Shown here piece by piece: positions 1 through 12,116 of a stretch of 64,000 bases of DNA. A program made the translations under genes and the position numbers. Position 1 is the stretch's first letter; every line of letters begins with the position of its first letter. Below the pieces are notes generated by a model, which saw only the letters and a program-made list of their open reading frames with translations, was not told the DNA's origin and searched no databases. Location of the stretch: contig CM023454.1 of the NCBI GenBank assembly GCA_013339765.2, positions 43,905,177 through 43,969,176 on the forward strand. The letters are read 5' to 3'. The DNA comes from Haemaphysalis longicornis (taxonomy: Eukaryota; Arthropoda; Arachnida; Ixodida; Ixodidae).

Positions 1-1065
1 TCGTAATTCCAAAGAATAAAGGCACAGGGATGGTCAGTTAGGAGCCAGTACAACGCGCGTAGAGCGAGTGATAGCATAAAGTACGTGCATTAACGATTAC
101 GCACAAGACAGCATTGCTTGTCCAGCAATACACGGCCTTCTGCTGCTCACTCACTCGCTGCCTCCAAAAGATTTGTCTTAAATTGAGTGGTGGGGATCTA
201 CCACGAGGTCTGTGTGCTCTTTAATCTGTGAGGTTGTGGATCGCTTCGCCCTTGCAGTACCATTCGATGCACTTGGCCGCAGCTGCCCTCTGATGTAACC
301 GCGTAGGGCCTTCTGGCCCAATTTCGCAAGAAATGCTTTTGTTTGGCACCGCCTCTTTTCGCGCATTGCCCTGGTTTGATGGCGTGACAGAGATTTTGTC
401 ACCAGACTTTGCTACGTGATCACTGTGCAGAGTTGACCACATGCGTCAGGCATATGACATGTTGGGGGATCTCGTCCCCAAATTCTCTGGTGCTTACTGT
501 TTGTTCATGAAAGCTTTTTAAATAATCAATATTTGTAGCTTTTTTTTATCTACTGCGGTTGCTTCTGGGCATTCTCTTCTTCTTATAGTGTTTTCCGTTG
601 GTATAGTTCACTGTCCATCGTAATGTCCCTCAGTTCCTGGCCAGCGTTTTGTTTTGTTTACCCTCGTCCGGTTAGTTATCACTGTTTTAATGTACGTACG
701 TGTGCAACTAATTACCCAAATCACAGCTTTATTCGGCTTTTCTTCTTGTTATGTTTTGATTAGCCCCGCATTATATGGCATTTTTGCTACTTTATTTTGT
801 GAACGTGTTTATTTATGCAGATAATATGTTTGTGTAAAGACTCTGCGCTGAAAATATTTTGCATTGATATAAAAATTGTAATTCACATTCAGGGGTTTTA
901 GCGCACATATGTAAAAGCACCTATGTTCTCAAATTTGGCGTAGTATATACTGAGAAGCATTTGAACATTTCGACTGCAACATTTTGAATAAAGTATTTTT
1001 CAGTCGCCCCTTGTTAGAGTGCATACCGTAAAAACTTTAATTTTATGCACAAGACGTAAGTAAAT
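1..1065. other. Unassigned intergenic DNA
   Basis: No recognisable gene or repeat. Short minus-strand frames at about 178-442 are open in two phases but match no family I know. From about 480 to 1,020 the sequence becomes AT-rich and shows no coding signal. Confidence 0.5.
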
Positions 1066-1510
1066 GTGTGTCCAAACATGGCCTCCGAGATTCCCCCTTG
1101 CGCGTTTTGCTCCAGCCGTCCCAATCGGCGCGCGCCCCAGCCAAATTTCGTAAACGTGATTGTTCCCCACGCTCCGCCAGGCGGGATTGCGCACCTGCGC
1201 ATCGAACGCATCATTCAAGCCCGTTGGGCCGCCATTTATGTGGCATTTCGCGGCATGTCAACGCTCCAGTTTTTCTGGTCTTGGCACGAGTGTATTTGCG
1301 AGTTTGTTGGCCGCATTTGTGCTCAGCTCCTGCCGAAGATTCTCACACAGAACACTGTAATGGATGTGTCCTTCATTAGAACAGGCGAGAACTCCACACC
1401 TTCGAGGCACAGGCCTTCGCCCTTGCAGGCCGAGGCCCCGATCTTTATTGATTAATAAAGAGACCCCACCACTGCTTCCTCGCGCTCTTCCCCGGAGCGA
1501 AATACAACAC
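1066..1510. other. GC-rich island, unassigned
   Basis: About 440 bp clearly richer in G+C and CpG than the AT-rich DNA on both sides. It is open on the plus strand for about 130 codons (1,066-1,455) and also has frames on the minus strand, so composition alone may explain the open frames. It ends next to AATAAAG-type hexamers on both strands (1,450-1,460). It could be a decayed LTR, another GC-rich repeat, or the 5' region of a gene. I recognise no domain and assign no function. Confidence 0.3.
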
Positions 1511-2265
1511 ATAACTGTAATATACATTTGTGCCATGAGGCATACAATCGCCTTTAGAAAAAGAGCAGCGTATCGTTGTTGGATGATTCAGGAGCGAAAG
1601 TATACACAACCGTCGAGTACCCCACGTATGGCACCAAATGTGCAGCCCTGCATTTCCACAGAAATGTAAATTGGCGGAGAAAATATATTTGATTGCTACA
1701 ATGCGCGGATAAAGATAATTATTCGAACGTACTTTAGAAAAAAAAAATACAGAACGGAAAAAAATACGAAATAAAGAAGTGAAATAAGAAATTCAAACAT
1801 GTAAATCGAGTATACAGCTCTCAACACAAAAATAATAAAAGAGCAGCGGAAATAATGAAAAAAACCCGAATAAAAAAATCTCGCGTAGAGACTATTTATA
1901 ACCTTGTAACACCCTGCGTTTGCACAGGAAAATATAATAGAGCGAATAGAGATAATATATCGAACGTAATCTTAAAAACAGAAATACAATACCTAGAACG
2001 AAATTTTAAAATTTCATTTACGAATTCAAATATATGTGTTTTACATTTATCCCGCGCATAGCGAAAAAAGTATTAAAAAGCTCTGACAAAAATTCACGAA
2101 GGAAGCAAGATAATAAAAATCATAACAGACCAAATTGTAACGTCCTGACTTTACGCAAAAAAGTACAATTGGCGGATTTAACATGTGTAATTAAGCGTTA
2201 GATTAGTGTGAACGGAGATGATTGGTCATACCGAATCGTAAAAAAAACCAAACGCACAAAATAAT
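1511..2265. other. AT-rich intergenic DNA
   Basis: Poly-A runs and low-complexity AT-rich sequence up to the left target-site duplication of LINE copy A. I see nothing coding. Confidence 0.5.
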
Positions 2266-2278
2266 AATTATAAAAGCT
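2266..2278. repeat. Target-site duplication, left copy (LINE A)
   Basis: AATTATAAAAGCT lies directly outside the 3' tail of LINE copy A and is repeated without mismatch at 7,854-7,866 outside its 5' end. A perfect 13-bp duplication is the expected product of target-primed reverse transcription. Confidence 0.9.
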
Positions 2279-2532
2279 ATGATGATGATGGTGGGCTTTA
2301 TTGGCGCAAGTCCGACTATGGGCAAAGAGCGCCAAAGAAGAAGTTATTGAGTTTTGATTACACCGTAGTACTAAAACATGTGACTAAATTAAAGGTGATG
2401 CAAAACAAAAGACAATGGATATGGCTGGTGTATAGGGCCAGGGTGATTACACGTTATATGACAAGAGCTGCAGAAAGTTTACCTCAGCTAAAAACTTAAA
2501 AACACGTTGACTAGAAAACATTGGTTCGTCGT

Positions 2533-5500
2533 CTAAAAAGTATGATGGGTGCAAAGGAATGTATCGTCTGTATAATTCAGGGAGATGTTTGTGTAGTGTT
2601 GTGTCAAGTGCCTGCATGTGATTAGTATGTGGACTACGGATAGGCCCTTTCCACACCTGCTACACGTGGGTCCCGAAGTTCCAGTGAGCAGGTGGGAGTG
2701 CGTAACATGTGTGTGGCCTATCCGCAGCCAAGCCAGGGCGACTTCAGTGTATCTGTTGTGTGAGCCAGTTATGTAGCGTCCCAGTTGTGGTTTTATTACG
2801 TGTAGTTTGTTGTCTGTTTGTTGACTCCAGCGTAATTGCCATGTGTTACGAAGCTGTCGTCTGATGTGTGTCTTCAGGTCGGTGTAAGGTACTGTTGTTA
2901 TGTCAACTGTGGTCATGAGAGCAACAGCACCAGCCATTTGATCAGCAGTCTCATGGCCAGGGATCCCACAGTGACCTGGTACCCAGCATGTAGTTATTTG
3001 AAGATTTGAGGCACATGCAGTCATTAGTTCCTTGAAAAGAGCATTGATCACATAGTTTTTAGATGACTTTCTGTATGACAGTGCCTGTACAACGCTAAGA
3101 GAATCTGTGTAGATGATCGACTTTGGAATTTTATGTTCGAGGATGTGGTTTGAAACGAGTAAAATGCCATAGGCTTCTGCCGTGTAAATACTGCTATGAA
3201 AATTCATTGTCTTAGTTATGGGAAAATTTGGTCCGTGCGCTGCACAAGATACAGTGAAGCCATTTTTCGACGCGTCGCAATAGACTTCTGCGCACCTGTA
3301 CTTGTCCGCAGGAACAGGAAGTGCTGCACAATTGCACCCCTGGTTACCCTATTTTTTTCTACTAATGTGAATAATAGGACGCAGGATATAGGATGTAGAT
3401 GCCATGGTGGAAATAAATTATGGATGGGTGTCTTGTGCGTGTCTGAAAGAGGGACCGTGAGTACAGAAGCCTCCTCCCTAACTCTGAGAGAGAAAGGTAA
3501 GGAAATAGATGGCCTGTTTAAAAAGAGTTGCAAGTTTGATGTATTGTTCATGATGGGATTAAAAGGATGGTTGGTAAGGGACACAATCTTAGATGCATAA
3601 AGTAGGTCAACATACTCCCGCTGATGCCCTAGACACCACTTGTCGCACTGGACATAAAGGCTTTCGACAGGGCTAGTGCGCAAAGCGCCGCATGAGAGGC
3701 GAAGGCCAAGATGCAGCACTGGGTCGAGCATTCTCAGTGTGGTCTTTGTCGCCGACCCATACACGACACTCCGTAGTCAAGCCGAGACCCCACCAACGCT
3801 GTGTACAGGCGCAGTAGGAGTTGTTTGTCGGCCCCATAAGATTGATGTGAGAGAACCTTAAGAATATTAGTTGTTTTTAGGCATTTACATTTAGGCTGTT
3901 TGATAGGAGGAATGAATGTAAGTTTTTCATCGAATAAAATGCCTAAAAACTTGTGCTCCTTGTTCACAGGAATTGGCACATTTGCAAGAGTGATGTCTGG
4001 GTCCGGGTGGACACCACGCTTCCTGGAGAATACAACACAAGAGCTCTTTCCGGGATTAATTTCAAAACCATTCTTGTCTGCCCAGCCGGCAAGCTTCTTG
4101 ACGCCGAGCTGGACTTGACGTTCGCAGATGGACATGTTACATGATTTAAAAGGATATCTGGACGTCGTCTACATACATGGAATAAGAGATTGTGGATGGC
4201 AATGCCTTTCCAAGAGAGTTCATCTTAACTATGAAGAGCGTGCAGCTCAACACTCCACCTTCCGGCACGCCATTTTCTTGCACATGTACCTTTGACAGTG
4301 CAGAGCCAACTCTGACGCGGAAGGTTCTCTCCGACAAATAACTAGCAAGAATATTAAACACATTACCAGAAACACCGAATGACTTGAGGTCAGTAAGGAT
4401 TCCATAACGCGAAGTGGTATCATAAGCCTTTTCGAGGTCGAAAAACACAGTTACGCAGTAGTGTTTAAGCACGAAGGCATCCTTAATGTACGATTCAAGA
4501 GCTACGAGTTGATCATTCGTGGATCGCCCCGCCCTGAAGCCTGCCTGGCAGCTCTCGAGAAGGCCGTTGTACTCCAAAAAGTACACGAGCCTCCGGTTTA
4601 TCATCTTCTCGAGAAGCTTGCACAGGCAGCTGGTCAGGGCAATGGGTCGATAGCTAACGGGAGAAGAAGGGTCCTTCCCTTCTTTCAAAAATGCTACAAC
4701 TGTGGCATCCCTACAGGACTTTGGAATGTGCCCCGAAAGCCATATCTTGTTGAAAGGTGAAGAAGTGTTACAAGAGTGTCTGTGTGTAAGTTCTCTATCA
4801 TTGTATATGTAATGTTGTCTGGGTCTGGAGCTGAGGGTTTACACGTGCTCAGAGCACCTCTCAGCTCATGAAGCGTGAACTCGGAGTTATAAGAGGTGGA
4901 TGACCTGTCATTGTCATGTAAAGGCTTCTTTTCGGCCACGAGTTTGTGTTTTCATGAAGGTGTTTGTGTAGTGTGCTGAACTGGAAACGTGTTGGAAGTG
5001 TTGTGCGAGTGTGTCAGCCTGGTCTTCAAAGTGTGTCCCCTGTGGTACTGACCAGAGGCAGGCTGTGTGTTTGATGTCCCTTGAGTTTGCGTATTCGTGT
5101 CCATACTTTCCGCGTGTCTGTGTAGGAGTTAATTGATGTTATGAATGTACGCCAACTATCGCGTTTTGCCTCACGGCGCACACGTTTTCCGAACGCCTTG
5201 GCCCGTTTGAACAAGAGGAGGTTTCCCGACGTGGGGTACCGACGAAGGATACCCCACGCCTTGTTCTGGGCCTCTCGCGCCCGCCTACAGTCCTCATTCC
5301 ACCACGGCCTCCGCTGGTTGCGCGGGGCAAACAGAGGCGTGGGGAATGGACCTTTCGGCGGCGTCGAGGATGTGCGCCGTGAGCAGTTGGATAGCTTCTT
5401 CAACGTGTAGGTGTGTTATGGACGTGTAGTGTAGTTTGGATGTCTCTGTAAATGTATTCCAGCTTAGCTCTTGCCTCATTAAACCTTTTATGGGACGATG

Positions 5501-6177
5501 GACTAGCTCGGGCCTGTACCAATATGCGTTAATGAAGTGGGGAAACGGTCACTACCATATGGGTCTGTGCCCATGCCCCATTCAAGACATGGAAAGAGAA
5601 TTGCAGAACCAATAGCCAAGTCAAGATGTGAGTATGTGTTGTGACCTGTGTTATGGTATGTAGGCTGTTTCTTTTTTAAAAGGCATGCTCCCGAGGATGT
5701 TAAAAAACTTCTCTATCAGGCGACCTCGGGCATCCTTGCGAGAAGAGCCCCCAAAGAGAGTTGTGAGCATTAAGGTCGCCTGTTAGGATGTATGGTTGGG
5801 CAGCTGGTCAACCAGCGCCTCGAAGTCAGAGCTCGTAAAGTGCTACATCAGGAGGAATGTAGATGGAGCATACCGTTATCAACCTATTAAATAATATTGT
5901 GCGGACGGCTACAGCCTCAAGGACGGTGTTCAAGGTGACAGGGTGGCATGCTATAGATTTGCGGGCAATTATGGCCACAACGCCAGAAGAGTGTGTGCAG
6001 CCATCCCTGTCTTTCCTGTATACCAGGTAACTATTCAAGAAATTTGTTTGTTTGGAATTCAGATGTTTCCTGGACACACATTAAACTTGGCTGATTGGCA
6101 TGCAGAATCTCGTGCACGTCGTCAAGATAATTCAGAAGGCCTCTGCAGTTCCATTGAACTATGTTTCCTCTTCCCAT
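2533..6177 (-). pseudogene. LINE A ORF2: endonuclease-RT-RNase H polyprotein, decayed
   Basis: The likely start is the ATG at 6,177, 34 nt after the ORF1 stop, because it opens the APE signature IVQWNCRGL. The endonuclease covers about 5,290-6,177. Its late catalytic motif reads GSDRFP near 5,550 where the family has SDHFP, so the histidine is lost. RT lies at about 3,734-4,940 with YRPIALTSCLCKLLEK, FFDLEKAYD and YVDD. RNase H (about 2,900-3,300) still shows four acidic positions: YCDASK, TAEAYG, YTDSLS and HETADQ. A C-x2-C-x7-H-x4-C motif (CSRCGKGLSVVHILITC) follows near 2,650. The protein would be about 1,200 residues, normal for the group, but it is split over at least six frames, so this copy cannot make active ORF2. 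Confidence 0.9.
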
Positions 6178-6210
6178 TATGATGTGTTAGAGCTACTGGA
6201 TTGTGGATAT

Positions 6211-7581
6211 TTATGTAGGGTCTTTCGGGGCTTGCACTCTTGGAAGGGGTTTTCTGGCCTTCTCTACTGACCTGGACGTCACAGCTCGTTCCTTCCGCTG
6301 CGATGAAAGCCGGAAGGGCTCGACGTCCATGTCGTCATCTGATGGCAAGGGGTGCCCAGCGGACTGGGCCCCCTTGACGTGGTACCCTTTCGGGAGTTCT
6401 TTGCCTGCGCTGCCAGTGCCGAAGGCGTGGGGAGCACCGCAGGTGGCACAGGCTGTGAGGTTTGGGGAGGGGGTCGCTGCGACTGCCTCCGTCTCCATCT
6501 CCGTGCCCTTGCGTGTGCTTTGGGCCGGTGGAGAGGAAGCAGTGGATGCAGCGGCATCCCCAACTGACGTTGTTGCCACCACAGCCGCTGCTGGGTGAGC
6601 GAGCTGCGCAGAGGTGGGTTGGGCTGCCATAGGCAACCCACGGGGGGGCAGGGCCGGGACAAAGTCCGACTCGCGGAACTGGGTCCCCGCCGAAACCAAA
6701 CGCCGCTCCGCCCCCCGGCTAGCTGCTTCTGCGTACCTGCCCAGAGGGAAGGAGGCGAACCTCATTCGCGCCTCTGGGAAGGCGATGTTTTCGGTTATCT
6801 TAAGGTTAATGATTTTGTTTTCAAGATGAAACTTTTCAGAAGCGCGAGGAGTATCGGCGTGTGGACCCTGGCTATTCGCGCAGGTGAAGTTGGTTGCAGT
6901 GCAGTTGTCGGATAGATGATCGTGCTGGGTGCATTTGGCACATGTTACTCGGCCTCGACAGGACTGGGTACCATGCCCGAACCTATGGCACTTGAAACAG
7001 CGCATCGGGTTCGGGATGTACGGCCGGACAGAACAACGGATGAAACCTGCGTTGACAGGCTCGGGCAGTGTGCAGCGGTCGAAAGTCAGGATCAGATGTT
7101 TGGTGGCTATTTCTTTGTTCTCTCTCCTGATGACTATGCGCCTTACTGCTGTCACGCCTTGACCTTTTAGGCCTTCGAGCAGATCAGTCTCTGTCTCGGT
7201 TAGGAGATCTGCCTCAGAGATCACACCTTCACAGCTGTTGAGGCTGCGGTGGGGTGTGACCCTGATCTCCAGATCTGCCATGCGGGTTAGTTTCAGGAGG
7301 ATTGCGGAATGCTGCTGAATTTTAACTTCAACTAGCACTTCACCAGTTCTGAGCTTTTTGGCGTCATATGTTTCGCCGATGATACCTTCAAGGTATTTAG
7401 AAACAAGAAATACAGATTGAGAGGAAACCAGCTTCGATTTGTCCACAAATTCACTGATCATACAACGAGGGTGGTTATCTGGCTTTGGGAGTGAGATAGA
7501 AGGCAAAGAAGGAAAAGATACTTCGGTGCGGCCCCTTTTCGGGGGCCGATCACGTCTTGGGGCGGTTTTTGAAAATGCCAT
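6211..7581 (-). CDS. LINE A ORF1: zinc-knuckle RNA-binding protein (open)
   Basis: An uninterrupted frame of 456 codons. Known ORF1 proteins of this group coat the element RNA and form the retrotransposition particle. The N-terminus is basic. The middle (about residues 60-190) is a folded region of the kind preceding the knuckles. Knuckle 1 is CFKCHRFGHGTQSC and knuckle 2 is CAKCTQHDHLSDNC, both with complete C-x2-C-x4-H-x4-C spacing. The third knuckle reads CANSQGPH, having lost its second Cys; copy B keeps CANCQGPH with a downstream Cys. The C-terminal third is rich in Ala, Pro and Thr and probably disordered. The start was chosen because copy B has the same MAFS start at the matching place. 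It is not a host gene. Confidence 0.85.
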   Translation of the reverse strand: MAFSKTAPRRDRPPKRGRTEVSFPSLPSISLPKPDNHPRCMISEFVDKSKLVSSQSVFLVSKYLEGIIGETYDAKKLRTGEVLVEVKIQQHSAILLKLTRMADLEIRVTPHRSLNSCEGVISEADLLTETETDLLEGLKGQGVTAVRRIVIRRENKEIATKHLILTFDRCTLPEPVNAGFIRCSVRPYIPNPMRCFKCHRFGHGTQSCRGRVTCAKCTQHDHLSDNCTATNFTCANSQGPHADTPRASEKFHLENKIINLKITENIAFPEARMRFASFPLGRYAEAASRGAERRLVSAGTQFRESDFVPALPPRGLPMAAQPTSAQLAHPAAAVVATTSVGDAAASTASSPPAQSTRKGTEMETEAVAATPSPNLTACATCGAPHAFGTGSAGKELPKGYHVKGAQSAGHPLPSDDDMDVEPFRLSSQRKERAVTSRSVEKARKPLPRVQAPKDPT

Positions 7582-7853
7582 ATAGCATAGTATAAAAGCA
7601 GGGAGACGGGGGTACTTTCTTCTTTGACCTTACCCTGGTAGCCAAAAAGGTCCCGGAGCTCCCTGCCTGGTAGACAGACAGGGAGCCCATCCGCCGGAGC
7701 TTGACCTGGGCTCCGACGGCCACCGTTCGTGGTTTCTAACCCTCCACCTATAAACACATCGCCACTGTTGGATCCAGCTTATGTTTGGGGGCTCGGGTTC
7801 CGCCGGTATCGCCAGTACCGTCACCAGGATTGCTCATGGTGCCCCGTGCGGGG

Positions 7854-7866
7854 AATTATAAAAGCT
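7854..7866. repeat. Target-site duplication, right copy (LINE A)
   Basis: AATTATAAAAGCT, identical to 2,266-2,278, directly abutting the element 5' terminus. Confidence 0.9.
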
Positions 7867-10800
7867 AGCCTTAAAAATAAGAATTACGCATTCATACACC
7901 TTCTTCAAAAAAAGGAAGACAAAAATACGAAAAAGCACTGAAAGAACAACGGAAACACGTACGAAAATATCGTGAGAACGACCAACCATGTAAACCCCTG
8001 TCTTTGCATAGAAGTGCATAATCCGCATAATGGGATGTTTACTATATTAAAAATACCATAAATGGAGAATAATTTTTTGAATGAAACTTCAAAACATAAA
8101 TGACAAAAAAAATAAAAAATAAAATTGATAATAAAATAAACACTTTTTATTTTATTTCACTTTTTATTTTATAAAATAAAATAAAAAGTGATCGTAAAAT
8201 AAAAAAAAAAACGGATAGCACATTTATTTGTTGAATTTATATGGAACTACCAATCTAGCTGAGCCATCTGCGCTCACAGGTATACAAGCAAAAAGCATTT
8301 CTAATTTTAAACACAGACAAATAATAAGTAGCACATCCTAAGATGATTATGCAGCAATATATGCTAGGATGTATCGTGTACTTTTTACAGGCCATGATTA
8401 GATTTTCTTAACTGCCGCACAAATGCGCTATGTTAGTTCACAAAGCGCTTACTTAAACCTCGAAAATACTTCGTGGCACTGAATTGGAATGGGCGGAGGT
8501 GTCTGAATGTATCACCGTTGGTTTGTGTAGAACTTGCATGCTTGCAATCAGCGGCAGCAAATCTATCGTGTCATGCATACCAATCTCAAGAATCTTCCAA
8601 TTGCCTTTATGCGACAGATGCTTATACAAGCCGCCACTCTTGTAAATAATGTTGGGTGAGGATGTGAGGGGTTTTTTTAGAACACCGCGTGTATATACAC
8701 ATCTACATCTAACAAAACAAAATAGGGACGCGAAAGCGCAGCTGAGAGTGCCAGTACCGTCTGTGCTTCGCTCGTATGATTGCTGCTTAAACTTTGTATT
8801 TGGCTCCTGACATTATTAGGTTAACAATAATAAATTTGTTGCTTATTGGCTTCAACCCGTCATTTTAAGGCTGGCTGCTAGACTCAGTTTGATTGCAAGC
8901 TGCGGAAACGCGCGTTTCCTCCCTTGCGCCAAGCTGCAGCGCAATATTTGATGCGTAGGTGGCGAGCGCCGTAGTGCGTCGGAAGACGCGGCCACACCCC
9001 CTTTTAACTTACGCTCTCTCCGGCCAATTAAGACTGCCGAAGCAAAACGCACGTGGGGTGATCGCGGAAGCCATGGTCCAAATATATAGTTCTGCTTCCA
9101 GTGTTCTTGCACTGTTTTAAGAAACAAGGGATGGTCTCTCCTCGACTAATAAAACCTTCACGTGGGTTGATTAATCAGAACTTGAAAAATTGCGGAAGAT
9201 GTGGTCGCGCCTGTTTTCCTACTTATTACGATGAGCCATGCTTACATTCAAACTAATTACAGAGGCATTATCACGCATGAAAAGGACGCAAGTTCTGTTT
9301 ATTATCACTGGAAAATAAAAAAAGAAGGATTATGGAAATTGCACTCAAACAGGGTTTTATTACGACAGCTGTGCTCGCAAAGTGTAAAAAACTTTTGCAA
9401 TCTTACTGTGTAGCAAAAAAACATAAATCCGCTAATATTTCAATACAAAACAGGGGCGCAATGATAAGACGCGCATTTGTTGTTGAGGTAATGACATGGT
9501 ATCGCCAGACTTCGTCCTATTGTCTTTGAGATTGCATTTCGGCTTTGTTTTAGAATATGCTGGCGATGCTTAAAGCTGCATTTTACACTGTATTGGGATT
9601 GTATCCTCGGAACTATTAAAATGGTGTGTTTGGAAAAGGTAGTATATGCGTAAAGTTTTTAACGAGTGTAGTAGATTACGAATATTTTTACGTCCCTCAG
9701 GGAAAAGCAAGAACAACCGTGTTGAATAAAAAAAATATAACTCTCCCTTCACCCCCCATAGACTAAGTAAAAACATGAATGGTGGACGTTTTATTTGTAA
9801 GCAGAGTGGTAACTCTGGTTAATGCATAGATCGGTGAGTAGCATTTCTTTAGCTTCCGGGAATTTTTTTGTTTCTTTACAGGCTGTGTATGACGTGAGTA
9901 TCTTTGCAAGTTGTTTTGCATAAACGCACAGCAACACACAATGTGTTAAAAGAAAAATATGTATTCCTTAATCACCAATGCAGCAACCCCACGTCGTTCA
10001 AAAGATTTTGCAACAAAACGATCTTCTGTATATTTGTGAAGATGTGATTTTTGTCCAACTTTTACAATCTCTACGAAAATGTCGCCAATACACAAAAAAC
10101 TAATGATGAGTAATAAAATAAAAACCAGGAAATTATGCTTTCATACAAGTGGGTAAATTAAGAGAGGTTTATTTCTTGAACCTTCAGCATTAGAACAAAA
10201 TACGGCGGTAAAATTTAAGGCAAACATTTTTAAACGGTTGCCTTGCGTTAACCCCACTCCTACGTAACCTGAATGAAGCAGTTAAACGATACTCCTAAGG
10301 TACAATGTTCTTCTTGTGCGAACACATTCTTCCTATCACCTTGTCGTAAACCGAAATATGTCAAAAGGCGAGCGCGTCACAATGTATTTTGTTCCGCACA
10401 GATTACCTACTTTGAAATTTATTCCCGATGCAGCGAAAGCGGTCTGAATTCATACAAATGGTTGAAAACATTGCCAAAAGTTCCACGATTACACACGTCA
10501 AATGGTGCTCAAAAACGCTTGAATAAGATAGCAATTCATTTTTGTATAATGACGAAAGTTTACTGTAGGTGTCGGATATAGAAAAGGCACAGTTGCGTAC
10601 ACAGCAACTGTAAGACTTCGCCGTTTCATATCAAGCTAACAGTAAACATTACCAATAGTAAGCAGGGATTTAGAACAAGCGTTGTACATCAACATCAACA
10701 ACATAAAAGAGAAATCTCTTCGAATAGTCCCTGTATCGGCTGCTAAAAATCAATAGTAGAAAAACTTGTCTTGTTTATTTCGACCATGGCTTCTTACCAC

Positions 10801-11600
10801 ACAGTGGACCCAAAACCTGGTTCTGATCTTCCCACCATTTTGGGCAGTGCAGCAAAAAGTTCAAATTTAGTGACTCCCCACACGACGACCGCATCTCTGA
10901 TCACACCGAAGAGCACTCCACGTGTGTACACCTTCAAGTATTGCGCAGGCAGATGGTTTCCGAAATGCCTGCAATAAGGGCTCAAAATTCGTTTACACAA
11001 TTTAACCTAATCCGTGTGTTCTCTGTTTTTCGGAAGTCATGGAGTATCCTGTACCAGTGCAGGGGTTATCACCGTGGTAGTTTATGCTGGTTCGAAGTTT
11101 TTCGCATTCCATATTATCTTCAAGATCAAGAAGTTGTCCGTACCTATTAAAATGAACGAAACAATAAAATCAATGTATGATTTTTTTAGTAGACCGTTCG
11201 TATTTCAATAGTAGTTATTGGCTGTACCGTTACTCAAGAATTTATGCTCTACAAAATCAACAAATACATAACGGCCAATTTGTGCTCCATGTACAGGCGA
11301 CAATCGTGTTTTAATATTATTTCTCAACACACTACCCCTAAAAATGTCTAATTTCTAAAGCTCATATATAAATATATTTGACTCAATTATTCCGATTAGA
11401 ACCATTGAAAAATTTATGATTTAATGTCACTGCCTTGGTTACTCAAACGCTTGGTCATTTATATATTACAAAAAATAACAGGGTATTCTCCACTGCTATA
11501 ATTGAGAACCAATGAAGATGCGGGCGATACAACGTGTGCGTGAAACAAAGCACGTTTTTTTGAACCTATAAAGGGAGCACGCTACTTGCTTAATATAAAG
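7867..11600. other. AT-rich intergenic DNA
   Basis: No gene recognised. It contains the AT-rich palindrome at 8,158-8,190 and a GC-richer patch at about 8,870-9,110, which reads like a dispersed repeat but could not be assigned. Short open frames at about 9,201-9,530, 10,273-10,581 and 10,771-11,211 have no recognisable domains. Confidence 0.45.
8158..8190. repeat. AT-rich perfect inverted repeat
   Basis: 15-bp arms CACTTTTTATTTTAT and ATAAAATAAAAAGTG are separated by AAA. It sits inside a longer TAAAA/TTTTA-rich stretch (about 8,100-8,210) that also contains a direct copy of the left arm at about 8,141-8,157. Confidence 0.85.
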
Positions 11601-12116
11601 ATATTATCGCAGACGACTGCATTTTTATCGAAGCGGAACACATGATGCTTTCCTTGTTCAGCGGCGTCGTAGGCATCCTAGTGTCAGGGCAACACTGCAG
11701 AAGAAACAACTCATCCTCGAGTACTCCAAGCAGGTTGTGTTTTTTCTGTGAGACTTTTCACCAACACAAATGGCATTTCTTTGGTGGGGGAGTACACCAT
11801 AGCTGAGAGTGCACGGACTCTCCCCCAACCAGCACATTTTATGCAGTGTTTTTCTTTAAAATGTATTCAAAGTAATTGATTTCAAACAATGTGTGGTAAA
11901 ACTTAGGCTACTCGCTCTTTGTTTTTGCACTTGTTGAGGCTGCACCGGCATCCATCTGGTTCTTCTGAATGTTTAAGTTACAATTTTTGTCCAAGCCTGG
12001 TAAATACGATCGGGTTGGTGACAATTTTGAAGACTCGATGAATGTTTCATCACATTTCGGTGCCTAAAAGTTGTCAACCATCTTTCAAATACACATGCCC
12101 GTTGCACTGGTGTGTA
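11601..12116. other. Unassigned; short ORF and hairpin
   Basis: Contains a 54-codon frame at 11,642-11,806 with a signal-peptide-like start, discussed as a finding, and an inverted repeat (TTGGTGGGGGAG near 11,780 against CTCCCCCAACCA near 11,823). Neither is strong enough to call as a gene or RNA. Confidence 0.3.

Larger units (their letters stand above)
2279..7853 (-). mobile_element. I-superfamily LINE, near-complete copy A
   Basis: Full-length non-LTR retrotransposon of about 5.6 kb on the minus strand. In element order it has a 5' end starting CCCCGCACGGGGCACC, a 5' UTR of about 270 bp, ORF1 (zinc-knuckle RNA-binding protein), ORF2 (APE endonuclease, reverse transcriptase, RNase H, terminal Cys/His motif), a 3' UTR of about 250 bp and a short CAT-repeat tail. 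RNase H after RT together with an APE endonuclease places it in the I superfamily; the exact clade needs a tree. A perfect 13-bp TSD flanks it, so both ends are real. ORF1 is open while ORF2 has several frameshifts and stops. A related copy B lies at 20,731-26,265 in the same orientation. Confidence 0.93.
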
